Under the pieces are notes generated by a model, which ran no database searches, had not been told where the DNA came from, and saw only the letters and a list, made by a program, of their open reading frames with translations. 64,000 nt of DNA. Origin: Eulemur rufifrons (taxonomy: Eukaryota; Chordata; Mammalia; Primates; Lemuridae). The position numbers and the translations under genes are program-made. The stretch spans positions 42,258,001 to 42,322,000 of the forward strand of contig NC_090986.1 of the NCBI RefSeq assembly GCF_041146395.1. The letters run 5' to 3'. Shown one piece after another: positions 24,110 through 35,990 of the stretch (position 1 is its first letter; each line of letters begins with the position of its first letter).

Positions 24110-24500
24110 AATGCACAAAATATTTGATAAATGACATATATACATCCCTTATGATCTAGTAATCGCATAACTAGGGAATTTATCCTAAATATAACTTCAA
24201 GCATAACAACCTTTTATAGTATGTTTATCAGCATGTCTTATGTTGACAGGAAGCTGGAATCCATTAAAGCATTCTTCAATGGGGATTAAATGCTATCAGT
24301 AAAAAAAAAAAAAAAAAGAAAAGAAAAAAAAGAAATGCTATCAGTAGAATTCAAAGCAGCATTAGAAGCAACAAGTGTGTGTGCACTCAGCAATATGGAA
24401 AGATTAAAAGCATAATGCTGATTGAGGAAATAAGGAACAGAATGAGTTCTTTACTACAATATCATCTATGTAAACTTAAGTTTCATGTATTGTTTTGTTT
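24110..24500 (+). mobile_element. L1M 3' fragment
   Basis: 'tatgatctagtaatcgcata', 'actagggaatttatcctaaa', 'ggaagctggaatccatta' and 'caatggggattaaatgct' fall in the order of the L1 ORF2 3' end, followed by 'caatatggaaagattaaaag'. The element is interrupted at 24301-24332 by a poly(A) tract with a target-site duplication. Confidence 0.65.
24301..24332 (+). mobile_element. Poly(A)-only retro-insertion
   Basis: A 32 bp A-rich tract (A17 then GAA/AAGA units) sits between two exact copies of 'aaatgctatcagt' (24288-24300 and 24333-24345). A 13 bp direct repeat around a pure tail is what L1-driven insertion leaves when only the tail of an RNA is copied. The alternative is a local tandem duplication. 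Confidence 0.7.
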
Positions 24501-24583
24501 TGCATACTCTGTTGTGCCTAGATGTGGGGAAGGGGTGAGTGTGAGGAATGGGGCCAAAAGGAAATTAAAATGTAAATAAAATG

Positions 24584-24906
24584 CAGTCATACACAGCACA
24601 AAGTTTCGGTCAATAACAGACCACATGTATGATGGTGGTCCCATAAGATTATAATATCTTATTTTTACTGTGCTTTTTCTATGTTTACATATGCTTAGAT
24701 GCACAAATACTTGCTGTTGCGTTACAATTGCCTACGTTGTTCAGTGTAGTCACACGCCGTACAGGTGTGTAGGGTAGGACCAATAGGCTGTACCGTACAG
24801 CCTAGGTGTGTAGCACAGGCTGTGCCAGCTAGGTTTGTGTACGTACACTCATGATGTTTATACAAAGACAAAGTTGCCTAACGATGCATTTCTCAACATA
24901 TCCTAT
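24584..24906 (+). mobile_element. Tigger-type nonautonomous DNA transposon, copy 1
   Basis: It starts 'cagtcatacacagcacaaag' and continues 'tttcggtcaataacagacca', 'ggtcccataagattataat', 'gtacaggtgtgtagggtagg' and 'gctaggtttgtgtacgtaca', to 'gcctaacgatgcatttctca'. The same element occurs again at 29.93 kb. Termini and layout match the TcMar-Tigger group. The last 30 bp of the right end is missing. Confidence 0.75.
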
Positions 24907-26830
24907 CACAAAGCGTCTCATGACTTCATTTACAAGAAAGAAGGATGGCGTGGACAAATACAGGTACAGTGCCATAAACTCAGAACAATAACATCCAATC
25001 CTTGGTACCTGCTGTCCAGAAAAATAAGTAAAATAAAGGTAACTTGATTCTATCTCCTTAAACAGCTGTATCCAGAGCCCCTGTGGGCAGCAAAGGGGAG
25101 GTGAAACGGTTGCGGCTGGGCTGCGCTGCCGACAGACCCACAAGATAAATGAGGCGAGGACGCAGCGCCATTGGTTCTGCGCTGTGTCCGTCTTTCTTGC
25201 AGCAGAGCACACAAGACAGCAACACGTTGATTTACAGTAAAAGGGCCTATCTTTGCAGCCAGAAGGGTTAGAGACTGTTTTTTTTTTTTTTTTTTTGAGA
25301 GCAAATCACTCTTTTAAGAAAGTCACTGAATGCCTAAAGAGAGGCTTTGAAAAATAAGTTGATAAAATAAGTGGGTTCTTTACGTGTCTCCTCAAAGAGC
25401 ATGATAATTTTTTGCTTTATCATCGTCATATTTGCTACCTTGCCTGGTTCATGGGCAACGCAGGTGAATAAAGACTTTACTGGGGACAATCCTGAAATGA
25501 GGAGAGCCAATGACAGCCTGTGTGACTAGTCTGCATCTCCTTAAGGCATAATGAAAAATACATGGCATCATTATTATGCCCCAGAAAAAGCTAGGGGATG
25601 GGGCTTGCCCATGGAGAGATAAAAGGAGGCACTTTAGTCTGAATCCCAGAGGTGACTGGCATTTAGGGAAATGAAGCATATTATCTCCAGCAAACAATTC
25701 TTGTTTGCTGCCAAAATGCCAATTTAGGATTCGCATAATACAATAACCACTTTGCCACTTGAACTCCAAAAGGAAATAAGCTCTCTGTCTAGGACTTCTT
25801 CAACTGCTTCCAGTTAGTGTGTTTTGGCTGGCTAAATGAATTTTGTTTTATTCTTAAACTCTACCTTGGGAAAAAATTACATGCTTTTAACTTCTTTAGT
25901 AAGAACCCAATATTTAAGCTTAATGGGAAAAAGGAAAGCATGATCTATAGATTTGAGCAAGGTTTTCAAAGTTACTTCTTTGGGCATTTGAAATGATATT
26001 ATTAATCTCACTGATAAAGACATTATATTCATGCCATTAGAAAATAATGGATATTTTTCTATTTATTTAAGAATCTCCTGGGAATCAAAACATAATGCTA
26101 AGGAATACAAAGTGTGCCAGCAATATATTCTCCAGGGAATAGATTCAATGTTTAATAATAAAATGCAACTATTTGACTTTTTTTACTCTTCAACATTTTC
26201 ATAGTTTAATTTAAATCATAGTCATTGAGGATCTAATATATCTAGGTACTCTATGTGATACAAAATATAAATATGTTTTACTCCTGCTCTTTAGGAATGC
26301 CAACATCAAACCTTAAAGAAGATATGTATACATACTACTAATTATAATGCAACGTATAATGTGGAAAATAACAACAGAAATCTAGAGAAAGTAACACGGG
26401 CAGAATAGAGAGGAATTTATTTCTGACAGGGAATCTGAAAATACCCCATGGAGAAAATGACATCTGAGCAGGGCATTTAAGGATATACAGAATTTCAGTA
26501 GGCTGATACGTGAGCGCAGAGTTGATCTGGGCAACAATACCAGTATATACAGGGTAAGGAATATAGATTGCACATCTGTGAAATAGTGAATGGTTTTTTA
26601 TTGCAAATTTGGTGCAAGCGTATTTCTATGAGGCCTGGTTGTGGAAGGCTTGGCTTTGACACAAGGAAGCTTGAGTCAACTCTGCGGACAATGCCCAGGC
26701 TTCCAAACTTACTTGAGCAGAGTAGTGACTATTAATTTGGGTAAGAGTGTGAAGGATGAATTTTGGGAAAGAGAATAGATCCATGATAACTGTTTAGAAA
26801 CTCTGCAGAAGTTTAAGAGTAGAGGGAATA
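24907..26830. other. Unassigned DNA with a CpG-rich patch
   Basis: No gene is recognised. 25104-25195 is a short CpG-rich patch (see findings). There is a T run at 25279-25296. Farther right (about 26220-26580) there is text of the 'gacatctgagcagggcattt' type seen in ancient mammalian repeats, unassigned. Confidence 0.4.
25104..25195 (-). promoter_or_regulatory. Short CpG-rich patch with CCAAT box
   Basis: I count about nine CpGs in some 92 bp, whereas the surrounding DNA is CpG-poor. On the minus strand it contains 'gaaccaatggcgctgcgtcc', which has a good CCAAT box next to a GC-rich segment. It may be a remnant promoter, an LTR piece or a small unmethylated element. Function is inferred only. 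Confidence 0.3.
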
Positions 26831-27182
<352 letters not shown>

Positions 27183-27195
27183 GAGTAGAGGGAAT

Positions 27196-29445
27196 GGAAA
27201 GGAAGAATCACCTTGAAGAGCCATCACAGATACATCACTTAATAGAATTATATTACGAGATATGTTTACATATTTTCTTTCTCTTAAGTTTGCTTTTACA
27301 TGGTTTTCCTCTACTCAGCCAAAGGCAATATTTGACTTAAGAATAATTAGGTTTGTAATAGTGAGAGTGAGTAGAGAAATAAAAAGGTGATGCTGAGACC
27401 TTAACCATTAAAAGAGAATTTTGACAGTATTTTCACAGACTGGCTCTGGTACACCAAGACTAATTCTTATGAAAGATAAAAGGCACAAAACCCAGAGAGA
27501 CTGATCACTTCTGCAAGAGACTGTTGTAAACTTGAAGAAACTGTTTTAATCAGGAAAAGTATAAATATCTTTAATTGGCAATTTTAAGTACTCCCAACAC
27601 CTCTCTCTTATCCACCACCATCACCGAAATCAGTAGGTTGTGAGCTCAAAAGTGATACTAGAACTATACAGCAAATAATGTGCCCTGTTCATTGCACATT
27701 ATCGATCCCCTACCCAATCAACAGCATGTGCTACCTAATTAGATTGGGTGGGAGGAAAGATAATGAGCCAGAAGAATAAAAGTCGCTGCAGCAGCCAGAC
27801 TTTTGAACTTGGGGAAGAGGGAGCACAACGAACACCCGCCATCAAGTTAGGGAACAAGTTAGAGAAGTGGAAACGATGATAGAATCTGGTCAGGGCTTGT
27901 TGACTCTAAAATACCCACCTAACACCCATGTGGCCCAGCAGGATTCTGGCTGGTGGTCTCCATGGGGGAGTCATCCCATCAAATTCACCATTGAAGCTGA
28001 AAGTGCATAAAATTTACTTCCCCTGGAATAAAGTACAGAGGGAAGAGAAAAAAGACAAAGAAAATGTTCATACAAACAAACCTGTAGGATATAGGTGCAG
28101 GGGGGAAAGAGAGAGGGTGAGGAGCTGGGAAAAAACAGTCATGGATGGAGCAACGACCCAGGAGCACAAAAGTGAAGTGCAAAAAATATCAAAGGTGAAA
28201 AGAGCGTTGAGTAAGAGGAGGTGGCCAATTGGTCCAAATATTGCAGAAATGGCAGATATGAGAAAGACTAGAAAAGGCCACACTATGTGGCCACTAATAG
28301 GTCACTGATGATATTGCTAAATACTCTTTAAATCTCAACAGTGCCAGATGCTCTTTGAGTTGTTCTTTTAATGATAATATTACACCAGCACCTTAGAAAC
28401 ACTTTATCTAAATCAGCTTTGCCCTCTAGTTCCCCATCTGAAGAATAAAATATAATGCATGTTTAGTCATTCAGCTAGCTTATGAGCATGTTAGGAAATT
28501 AAATTAACACTTTCAAGTAAGTGCTGCTCTACTGACCAAAATTATGATCCTGAGGCCCGTCCTAGTTAACAAAGCTTCCCAAGTGCTTAATTAATGGACA
28601 GTGAATAGTATTTGCAATGGGACATTTCCTGTGCTGTAAGCTCCTCTCTGGCAATAAGTTTTCTACAAAGGTACCAATTAGTGACCTGCAACCACTAAAT
28701 GGATTTCTCTTTCCATTTCACCAAATGACCCCAAAATTTACAATTACTATAATCAGTCCCTATGCTGTGTACATAGTACTTAGAACTGTCTTCATATAAT
28801 GTTTGGAAATTACTTGCATGCTAGCATTATGAATTTGAATTCAGCATCTACAATTTAAATTTTTAAAAAGTATTCCTTTACCCGTTTTAGAAAGCCAAAC
28901 AAATAGGTCAATGGTGGAAGACAACTCAACAAAATAAGTGCTTACAGAACAAACCTATGCTTGTAGCATCAAATAAAAAGGCATTGTTTATTTTAGTTCT
29001 TAACATGAACATGAAGCAATTAAATATAAACACAGTTATATTATCAGTTAAAATAACAAGTAGGCTGTGTGGTTAATTAACATCTCATCTTCAATTATTA
29101 TTGAATTGAAATGACTATGAACATGTCAATTTATAATGAGTGCCTTAAAATGAGATTCCTAAAAATTTCACAGGATGTCTAAACAATGTACAGAAGTCTT
29201 GATTTCTTTTGACAAAGCAGCCTAAGAAATGACTACTGAATGCTTTGTTACTGTTTTGTTCTTTTCAGAAAAACCAACCCTGAGAGAGAGGCTAGTTGAC
29301 AAGAAATGACAAATCCAGTGGAGCATACCAATACCTAGATTACTAGGCAGCAAATGGTCAAGATTATCACGTGTCTAATTGTAGCTTTAATTACAGAGTG
29401 ACAACGGTGGTAAGATTATGGTGATGAAGGAAGAAGAAGGAGGAG
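27196..29445. other. Unassigned, mostly unique DNA
   Basis: No named repeat over about 2.2 kb apart from possible weak MIR text near 28400-28450. 28520-28770 has repeated homeodomain-like cores ('cttaattaatgg', 'accaattagtg', 'acaattact') and may be conserved. A 126-codon plus-strand frame at 27928-28308 is lysine-rich with no recognisable domain, start context or splice structure, so I do not call it a gene. Confidence 0.4.
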
Positions 29446-29640
29446 GAGGAACATTTATTAAGCTCATATTTTATGCAAGTATTCTAGATGTTTGTGATGT
29501 AATCTTTATTAATCTTCACTATAGCCCTCTGAAATAAACACTGTAATCATCATTCAAAAGAAACAATAATTATTACTATTTTATAGGTTAGGAAAATGAG
29601 GCCCAAGAGATTAAGCAAATTTCCCCAAATTTTGAAAATT
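29446..29640 (+). mobile_element. MIR SINE
   Basis: 'gaacatttattaagctcata', 'tttatgcaagtattctagat', 'taatcttcactatagccctc', 'ttttataggttaggaaaatg' and 'aggcccaagagattaagca' are in MIR order on the plus strand. A GAAGGAGGA purine run lies just before it. Confidence 0.8.
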
Positions 29641-29931
29641 TGTTTAGGTTTTCTTATTATAGTTCCTACACTTCTCATCTCTATCGCGTAGTCTATCTCT
29701 TAATGTTCTGAAAAAAAGATGTATGGAGAAACTGATTTAGATGAACCAATAAGTCAGTGGGATGCCTATCTCTTCTTCTTCCCCAACCCCAAGTGTAAGC
29801 CATACCTTCATTATTTTTCACTTACTTCACATCTTTTTACCTTCACTTGTAGATCTCAGTTAGGTCCCAGAACCAAATCATGTTGAGAATCCTACTTTTA
29901 AACGTAAGGAGAAAGCTTGCTCTTGTAAACA

Positions 29932-30288
29932 CAGTCATAAACTGCATAATGAAGTTTTGGTCAACGACAGATCGCATATACCACAGTGGTCCAATAAGAT
30001 TATAATGCCATATTTTTACTATACCTTTTTTTATGTTTAGATTTGCTTATATACACAAATTCTTACCATTGTGTTTCAATTACCTATGTGGCTTACTTCA
30101 GTGCAGTCTCATGCTGTACAGGTTTGTAGCCTTAGCAGCAAGAGGCTATACCTTATAACCTAGGTGTGTAGTGGACTGTTCCATCTAGGTTTGTGTACGT
30201 ACGCTCTAGGATGTGCTCGCAAGGATGGAATCATGTAAGGACGTATTTCTCAGAATGTATCCCCATCTTTAAGTGAGGCAAGACTGTA
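29932..30288 (+). mobile_element. Tigger-type nonautonomous DNA transposon, copy 2
   Basis: A complete copy of the same element as at 24584. It runs from 'cagtcataaactgcataatg' through 'tttggtcaacgacagatcgc', 'ggtccaataagattataatg', 'gctgtacaggtttgtagcc' and 'cctaggtgtgtagtgg', to 'cagaatgtatccccatcttt' and 'gactgta'. Both ends are present (complementary cagtc/gactg). It is about 357 bp, with no coding capacity. Confidence 0.8.
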
Positions 30289-30599
30289 GAGGACGGCAGT
30301 CAAGGATTTAGGGTCAATGCTAGCCCTGCTATTGATAACTTCAGAAAATTGCACAGAGCTCTTGATCTTTTTAACATAGTAAGGTGAGGACAAGAGAGAA
30401 ATATGCTCTGAAGTATTTTTTAAAAATAGAAGCCTCAACATCGGTACAATTTCTTTCAAGAATTGCAAATTGGATTTGATAGTTCTTATATACAATACAG
30501 ATAAGCCAAGATGCATTAACTATTCAGGCTAGTGTAGTACTGCTGTTTCTAAACATTCTCATTTGCCCTTTTCTCCATGAAGGATAATTTCATAATTAT

Positions 30600-30725
30600 A
30601 AGGATACCAATTCTACACACCTTATCTGGCTGCAGTAGGAATAAAAGGAGATAACGTTTCTGAAGGTATTTTGCAAACCGTAGCACATCATAAAAAAGTA
30701 AGTTGTTTTAATTATCATAACTTGG
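30600..30725 (-). mobile_element. MIR fragment
   Basis: 'aataaaaggagataacgttt', 'ctgaaggtattttgcaaacc' and 'gtagcacatcataaaa' match the reverse complement of the MIR 5' half in order. Diverged. Confidence 0.5.
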
Positions 30726-31254
30726 TTGAAATAATCCATTACAATGTTATAATAATTCTCAGTTACAGAGATAGAGGTAAGACACTGGGAAACTATTGCT
30801 CTTGTAAGAAACAAAGGTAGAAATTACAAGCTGCTCTACAGCCCACTGAACCGTGATCTTGGAGTTCACACATTACTCTTGGAAGCTGCATGCTCCCTCT
30901 CCCTTCTCTCCCATACCTCTTTTTCTCCCCTGGCTTCCTTCTCTGTCAGCAACTGATTGATTGTTAAGGCTTCAGTGACTTTAATTAGGCTCTCCCTCTA
31001 GCATATTCTCCAGCTCCAAAATCTAAAGAAGTGGTTAGGCTATTTATTTATTTATACTCATTTTTTTTTTTACCATAAAGAGTTAGGGTCCCTAAGAGGT
31101 TAAATCATTTGTATGTGCATGTTTCATTATTCAAATTATATGCATGATAGAGAGCTGACAAAGGCACCACTGCACAGAACTAACTCCTGCATTAAACCAA
31201 TTCAGTTGCTCTATCCCTGGGCACAGAATCTCTATGGTTTTAATAAAAAGAATG
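30726..31254. other. Unassigned non-coding DNA
   Basis: No recognised gene or repeat. It has a pyrimidine-rich stretch at 30889-30955 and short ATTT runs near 31041. Confidence 0.4.
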
Positions 31255-31690
31255 TCTACCACTAATTGAGGCTTTTTTTTTTACATGTCAAATATCATAC
31301 TAGGTTATTTGCTTAATTGCCTCAGATAAAACTCAACCCTGCAAAGGAAATTTTATTATCCCCATCATATAGAGGAGGAACTATATATATATATATATAT
31401 ATGATATATATATATATATATGATATATATATAGGAGGAACTATAGATAGGATATATATAGGGGAGCGTGTATATATATATATATATATAGGATATATAT
31501 AGGAGGAACTATTATAGATGAGTGATATATAATGGAGGTGATTTATATAGAGGTTATATAGAGATTATGTAGATTTTTATAGCAGATATACAGAGAATAT
31601 AAAGAGGAGTAAAACTGAGGTGACTTGCACCAAATCATGCATCTGGTAATGAACAGGGGCACGATTCAAACTTAATGCTGGCTGACACCA
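31255..31690 (+). mobile_element. MIR SINE broken open by a TA repeat
   Basis: The left half has 'catactaggttatttgctta', 'actcaaccctgcaaagga' and 'ttttattatccccatcatat'. The right half has 'gtaaaactgaggtgacttgc', 'accaaatcatgcatctggta' and 'gaacaggggcacgattcaaa'. These meet in MIR order if about 230 bp of TA-rich repeat at 31376-31605 is removed. Confidence 0.75.
31376..31605. repeat. Compound (TA)n repeat with higher-order units
   Basis: Blocks of TA are separated by copies of 'aggaggaactat' at about 31374, 31434 and 31501, giving units of 60 and 67 bp. Further GATATA and TATAGAG variants follow. Reading frames of the Ile-Tyr type across it are artefacts. Confidence 0.9.
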
Positions 31691-32214
31691 AAACCATGAC
31701 ATCACACTAGGAGAGTTTGTTTATTTGTTTGCTTGTTATGACATTATTTACTAAATTTAAACTCTGATGTGCTTATGAGCATAAAGCAATGTTATAATCC
31801 TCTTAATACTGTATAGAGAGGACCATTTGCTCTAATTCTCTCTGTAACCTACTAATGTGTAATAGTTTCCAAAGTTTTCCTCTTTCCATCCTTCATTTTG
31901 GTTATATCACTCCCCCTAGTACAATCTGTTGAACTCCGTATTTCCTCACAGTTCACTTTATGTGGGGACTCATGCCCTCTCCTTCCCCTGTCCCAGCCCC
32001 TCAGTGAGGGCAGTTCCATGCCTACTATGGGGAGCTTTTGCTTGGGGCTCACTCACCCTAAAGGACTCTTCTACTTACACTAGCATTCCCCATTCCTCTT
32101 TATAAAACCTCTTTTATTTTTCTGTTGATTAGGTTTGCCCTGGTATATATGGACTTTGAAAATTCTCTTTCCTTATAAACTGATAATTCTTGAATCTTGT
32201 CACTCCTGTCTAAA
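31691..32214. other. Unassigned non-coding DNA
   Basis: No recognised gene or repeat family. Confidence 0.4.
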
Positions 32215-32563
32215 GTTTTTCAGGCTACCATGACAACATGCCATAAACCGGTTAGCTTATATTAATAAATAACAGAGATTTATTTCTTACAGTCCTGGAG
32301 GCTGGGAAGTGCCAGATCAAGGAGCTGGCAGATTCAGTGTCTGGTGAGAGTCCATTCCTCATAGATGGCGCCTCCTCACATAATGGAAGGAGTGAGGGGT
32401 CTCTCCTCAGCCTCTTTTATAAGGGCACCGATCCTATTCATGTGGGCTCAGCCCTCAGGACCTAGTCACCTCCCAAAGGCCCCACCTCCTAATACCATCA
32501 CCTTGAGGGGGAGAATTTCACTGTATGAATTTGGCAAGGACATAAACATTCAAACCGTAGCAG
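32215..32563 (-). mobile_element. MaLR LTR (MLT1-type)
   Basis: On the plus strand: 'tttcaggctaccatgacaac', 'acagagatttatttcttaca', 'gtcctggaggctgggaagtg', 'gcagattcagtgtctggtga', 'cacctcccaaaggccccacc', 'tcctaataccatcaccttga' and 'cattcaaaccgtagca'. This is a nearly complete LTR of the ERVL-MaLR group in reverse orientation. A 89-codon plus-strand frame through it (32365-32634) is not a gene. Confidence 0.85.
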
Positions 32564-34968
32564 CCACTTTGCCCTCAGTCACACAATTCCTTCAGGACTT
32601 CCTACAACTCTATTCAAGTACGATCATTAGTTGATAGTTCAGTGATTTTACAATATTTTTATGTTTTTTATCTCTCTCATTTCTTCTTTCAACTGTGAAC
32701 TTTTCAAACAGCAAAAGCTGCTATTTCTTCAACTTCCCACAATTTCTAAAACATTTATTTGTCCTTAAAAAGTGCATCAATCAATGTTGATGATAATAGA
32801 GCAACTCAGCATAAAATCATAAGTTTTGTTTCTAATATAAGTAACATTCAAATTAACAAGATGTAGATACATCAAAATTTTTCCAAATATTATGATATAA
32901 TATATATAATATTATATTTGTATAATTATAATATATATCTTATATTTTGTATATTATATATATTTTATTTTATATATTATATTATATTTAATGTATTATA
33001 CAATTATATGTAATTATGATATATATTATGTATATTAAAAATGTACAATCATTGGATATATTTTTCTTTAAATATTTAGCATGCATTTTATGTGACTACA
33101 ATATCCAACTTGAGGAACAGAAGGATGTTTGTTATTTTACAAATTACAAAAAAAGATAAACTTCTCAGTGTCTGTATGTCCCTTTATATTGTCACTATTT
33201 TGATGTTATAAAAGATACTCAGTAAAATTTAACATAATTTTCCAGATGTTATCACAAATACTACAGGGGTTAACATTTCCTCGTTTTGTTCAGGTAAAGT
33301 GAGCTGAGTCCACTTTTTCGCTTTGTAATTTTATAACTTAGTTGCAAGGTAGAAGCAAATTGCAGAAAGTTGAGACGTTTTTAACCAGTTTCCTACAAGC
33401 AACCTACCGAAGTTGCAGGAATGATATGAATTGTTAACATTATGAACTACTTGATCTAAGCTTACACCGTTGCTTTGGTCATTTGCCAAGAACAAAACTG
33501 CTGCCAAAAAGGCACAAACGTCCATGGTCTGGATGCACATTCCCAGGATGCTCATTCTCTTTCCTAGAGGTTTGTTTTGTTTTTCAAAAAAAATCACTGA
33601 TTCACCAACCCAAATCCAGATACTTAACCAAAACCACATATTTGGGGTTTCTCATACACACTTTCCTCCCTCTATCTGCTCTTTCCTCAAGCAATGTAAT
33701 TCTCAGTAGTTAGCTGTGGCCTCATTAATTGTCTGCTCAACATCACACAACTCAAACAGGTGTGCTCAGGAACAGCCTGTTCTCCACAGAGCAGCCCTCA
33801 CTCCAGCCTTTTCTTCACAGATTCTCCTGAGATCTCTCTCCACTGGGCACAAACACCTCCGCTGGTGAAGGGTAGATAAAATGAGGAGGAGTGGAGGAAA
33901 CCCCACTGAAAGCTAAGCACACAAAGCAAGATACAGTAGGCAATAGAAGAATATTTGTTTTAGAAAAGACTGGCTATTCTCTAAATTCATTCCCCTTTCC
34001 TCCTGATAACACATGTAGAATGAATTTCGCACCTTTCCTTACAGTTAAATTTTACCACACGATTGAGATTCAAGTACAAGAATGTGGTCAGAAATAACGT
34101 TTATTACTTTCAGGTGTCTCCATGCAGTTCTCCATGGCTTTGTCCAAGCAGGTGTCTGGAAAGAAGATGACTCATAGGAAGGAAGGAGCTTAGGTTCTCC
34201 ATTCATCACCTCAAGGGAAGCCACCCAACAGAAATACCTGAAAACATTTAAATGGTGTTAAGCTACCAAAATGAGGGGTTTATCTAGCAGAGGCTGGCGT
34301 TGTCTTGATTAATATAGAGATTTATGCCCTGAAATGAGATGCTTCCATAACAAAAATCTAAAAATATGAGGCATTGGTTTAGAGCTAGGATATTGGCAGG
34401 AAACTGATATCAGAAGCTTGGGAAATGGAGACCTCTACTAGGCAAGGGCAAAGCATTTGGTGAAGATGGTTCTGCTTCCAGAATGGCCAAACCAGACCAA
34501 CCCAGTAAGCAGATAATAATGAGAAAAAAATTATGTGAATGCTCTGGAGAGTAACAAAGCAGGCAGATTCTGAAAAGGAGTCAAAACTTGGAAGAGAATA
34601 GCCCCAGAAAGAGTTTTCCATTTTTATGGCTTTTACCCCAAGAACAGGCATCAGTAAGTAATGTGTAAAGTGACTGAAAGTCTGCTGAAAAACCCATGGT
34701 CTTTCCAGCATGAAGAGCAGTGGGTGAATTTCAGGCAGCCACACTGCTGTAAAGTGAGGAGAAATACTGGAAAGGAAGGATCCAGAGAGATATAACCTCA
34801 AATTCTATATATAAACTCTGCCAAATCTCTGGCTAACTCTGGAAATATACATACTTAAGTAAGACTCCAAGCTCTGTAACTAATGCTCATAGAACTGAAA
34901 TCTTAACTTCTTCCCAGGAGAAAGAGTTTTCACTTTGAGTTCAACTAAACTGCTACCACAACAAGCAG
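32564..34968. other. Unassigned DNA, AT-rich low complexity at 32880-33050
   Basis: 32880-33050 consists almost only of A and T ('tatattatatatattttatt'). The remainder has no named repeat. 33290-33720 and 34380-34800 contain open frames on both strands (up to 138 codons) without recognisable protein features. Confidence 0.4.
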
Positions 34969-35990
34969 ACAAAAAAAAAAAAAAAAAAAATCAAGGTCAG
35001 GCAAAGCAGTATGACAGCATCCAGAATCTTCATACGAAACATTACTAAAATATCCAGGATGTAGTTCAAAAGTACTCAAAACATAAAGAAACAAGGAAAT
35101 ATAACTCCTTAAGAGAAAAGATAATCAATGGTGTCTGACATGAAGTTGATCCAGCTGTTGGATTTAGCAGACAAGAATTTTAAATAAGCTAATATATCTA
35201 AGCTTGACGATGTGAAGAAAAATATGCTTGTAATGAGTAAAAGCATAGAAAATCTCAGTGGAGAAATACTAAATATATACTATAAAAAAGAATCTGTAGA
35301 AATCCTGGAACTGAAAAGGTTATCTAAAATAAAACAAATTCACTAGATGGTCTTAAGAGAAGAATGGAGATGACAGAGTAGTTAGTAAACTTGAAAATAA
35401 ATCTATAACAATTATCCAATCTAAAAGAAAGAAAAAAGATCAAAAGGAAATGAAGTCTCAGAAACATGTATAATAACATCAAAAGGTTGAACATATGTAT
35501 AATTACAATCTTAGCAGGAGATAAAAAATAGAACAGAGTGAAATATTTGAATAAATAATCAATAAAATTTTCCTAAATTTTGTAAAAGACATAAATTTAC
35601 AGATTGAGAAGCTTGGTGAAGCCTAAAAAAGATAAATGCACATATAACCACACTTACGTTTCCCGTGGTTAAATTGCTAACTAAAGATACAGAGAAAACC
35701 TTGAAAGCAGTCAAGGAAAACTGATATATTACATACAGGGGAACAATTCAAATGACCTCAGACTTTTCATCAGAAACAATGGAGGCCAGAAGATAATGCA
35801 CCAACATCTTCAAAATGCTAAAAAGTTGGGTGGGAAACCTGTCAACCTAGAATACAGTGAAGCCTTCAAGAATGAAGGCAAAATAAAGACATTTTTATGT
35901 AAACATAAACTAAGAAAAAACATCAAGTAAAACTGGTACTCATGTGATTAAATGGAAGGTGGGCTACATGCATAGTGAGCCTAAGATCTA
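34969..35990 (+). mobile_element. HAL1/L1M-like LINE fragment
   Basis: After a run of 20 A (34971-34990) comes text typical of the L1-related HAL1 element: 'catgaagttgatccagctgt', 'agacaagaattttaaataag', 'gaatctgtagaaatcctgg', 'cagacttttcatcagaaac', 'aatggaggccagaagataat', 'tgtcaacctagaatacagtg' and 'aaggcaaaataaagac'. No frame is intact. HAL1 derivatives carry only an ORF1-type frame. Confidence 0.65.

Noticed and set aside
25050..25304. 84-codon minus-strand frame over the CpG patch, as a possible retrogene exon
   Set aside because: I cannot match the translation to a known protein, and the frame starts in a T-run artefact (poly-Lys).
27928..28308. 126-codon lysine-rich frame
   Set aside because: No domain, and opposite-strand frames of similar length exist in the same place; purine-rich DNA explains the open reading.
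31317..31502. Ile-Tyr repeat 'protein'
   Set aside because: Pure translation of the TA microsatellite.
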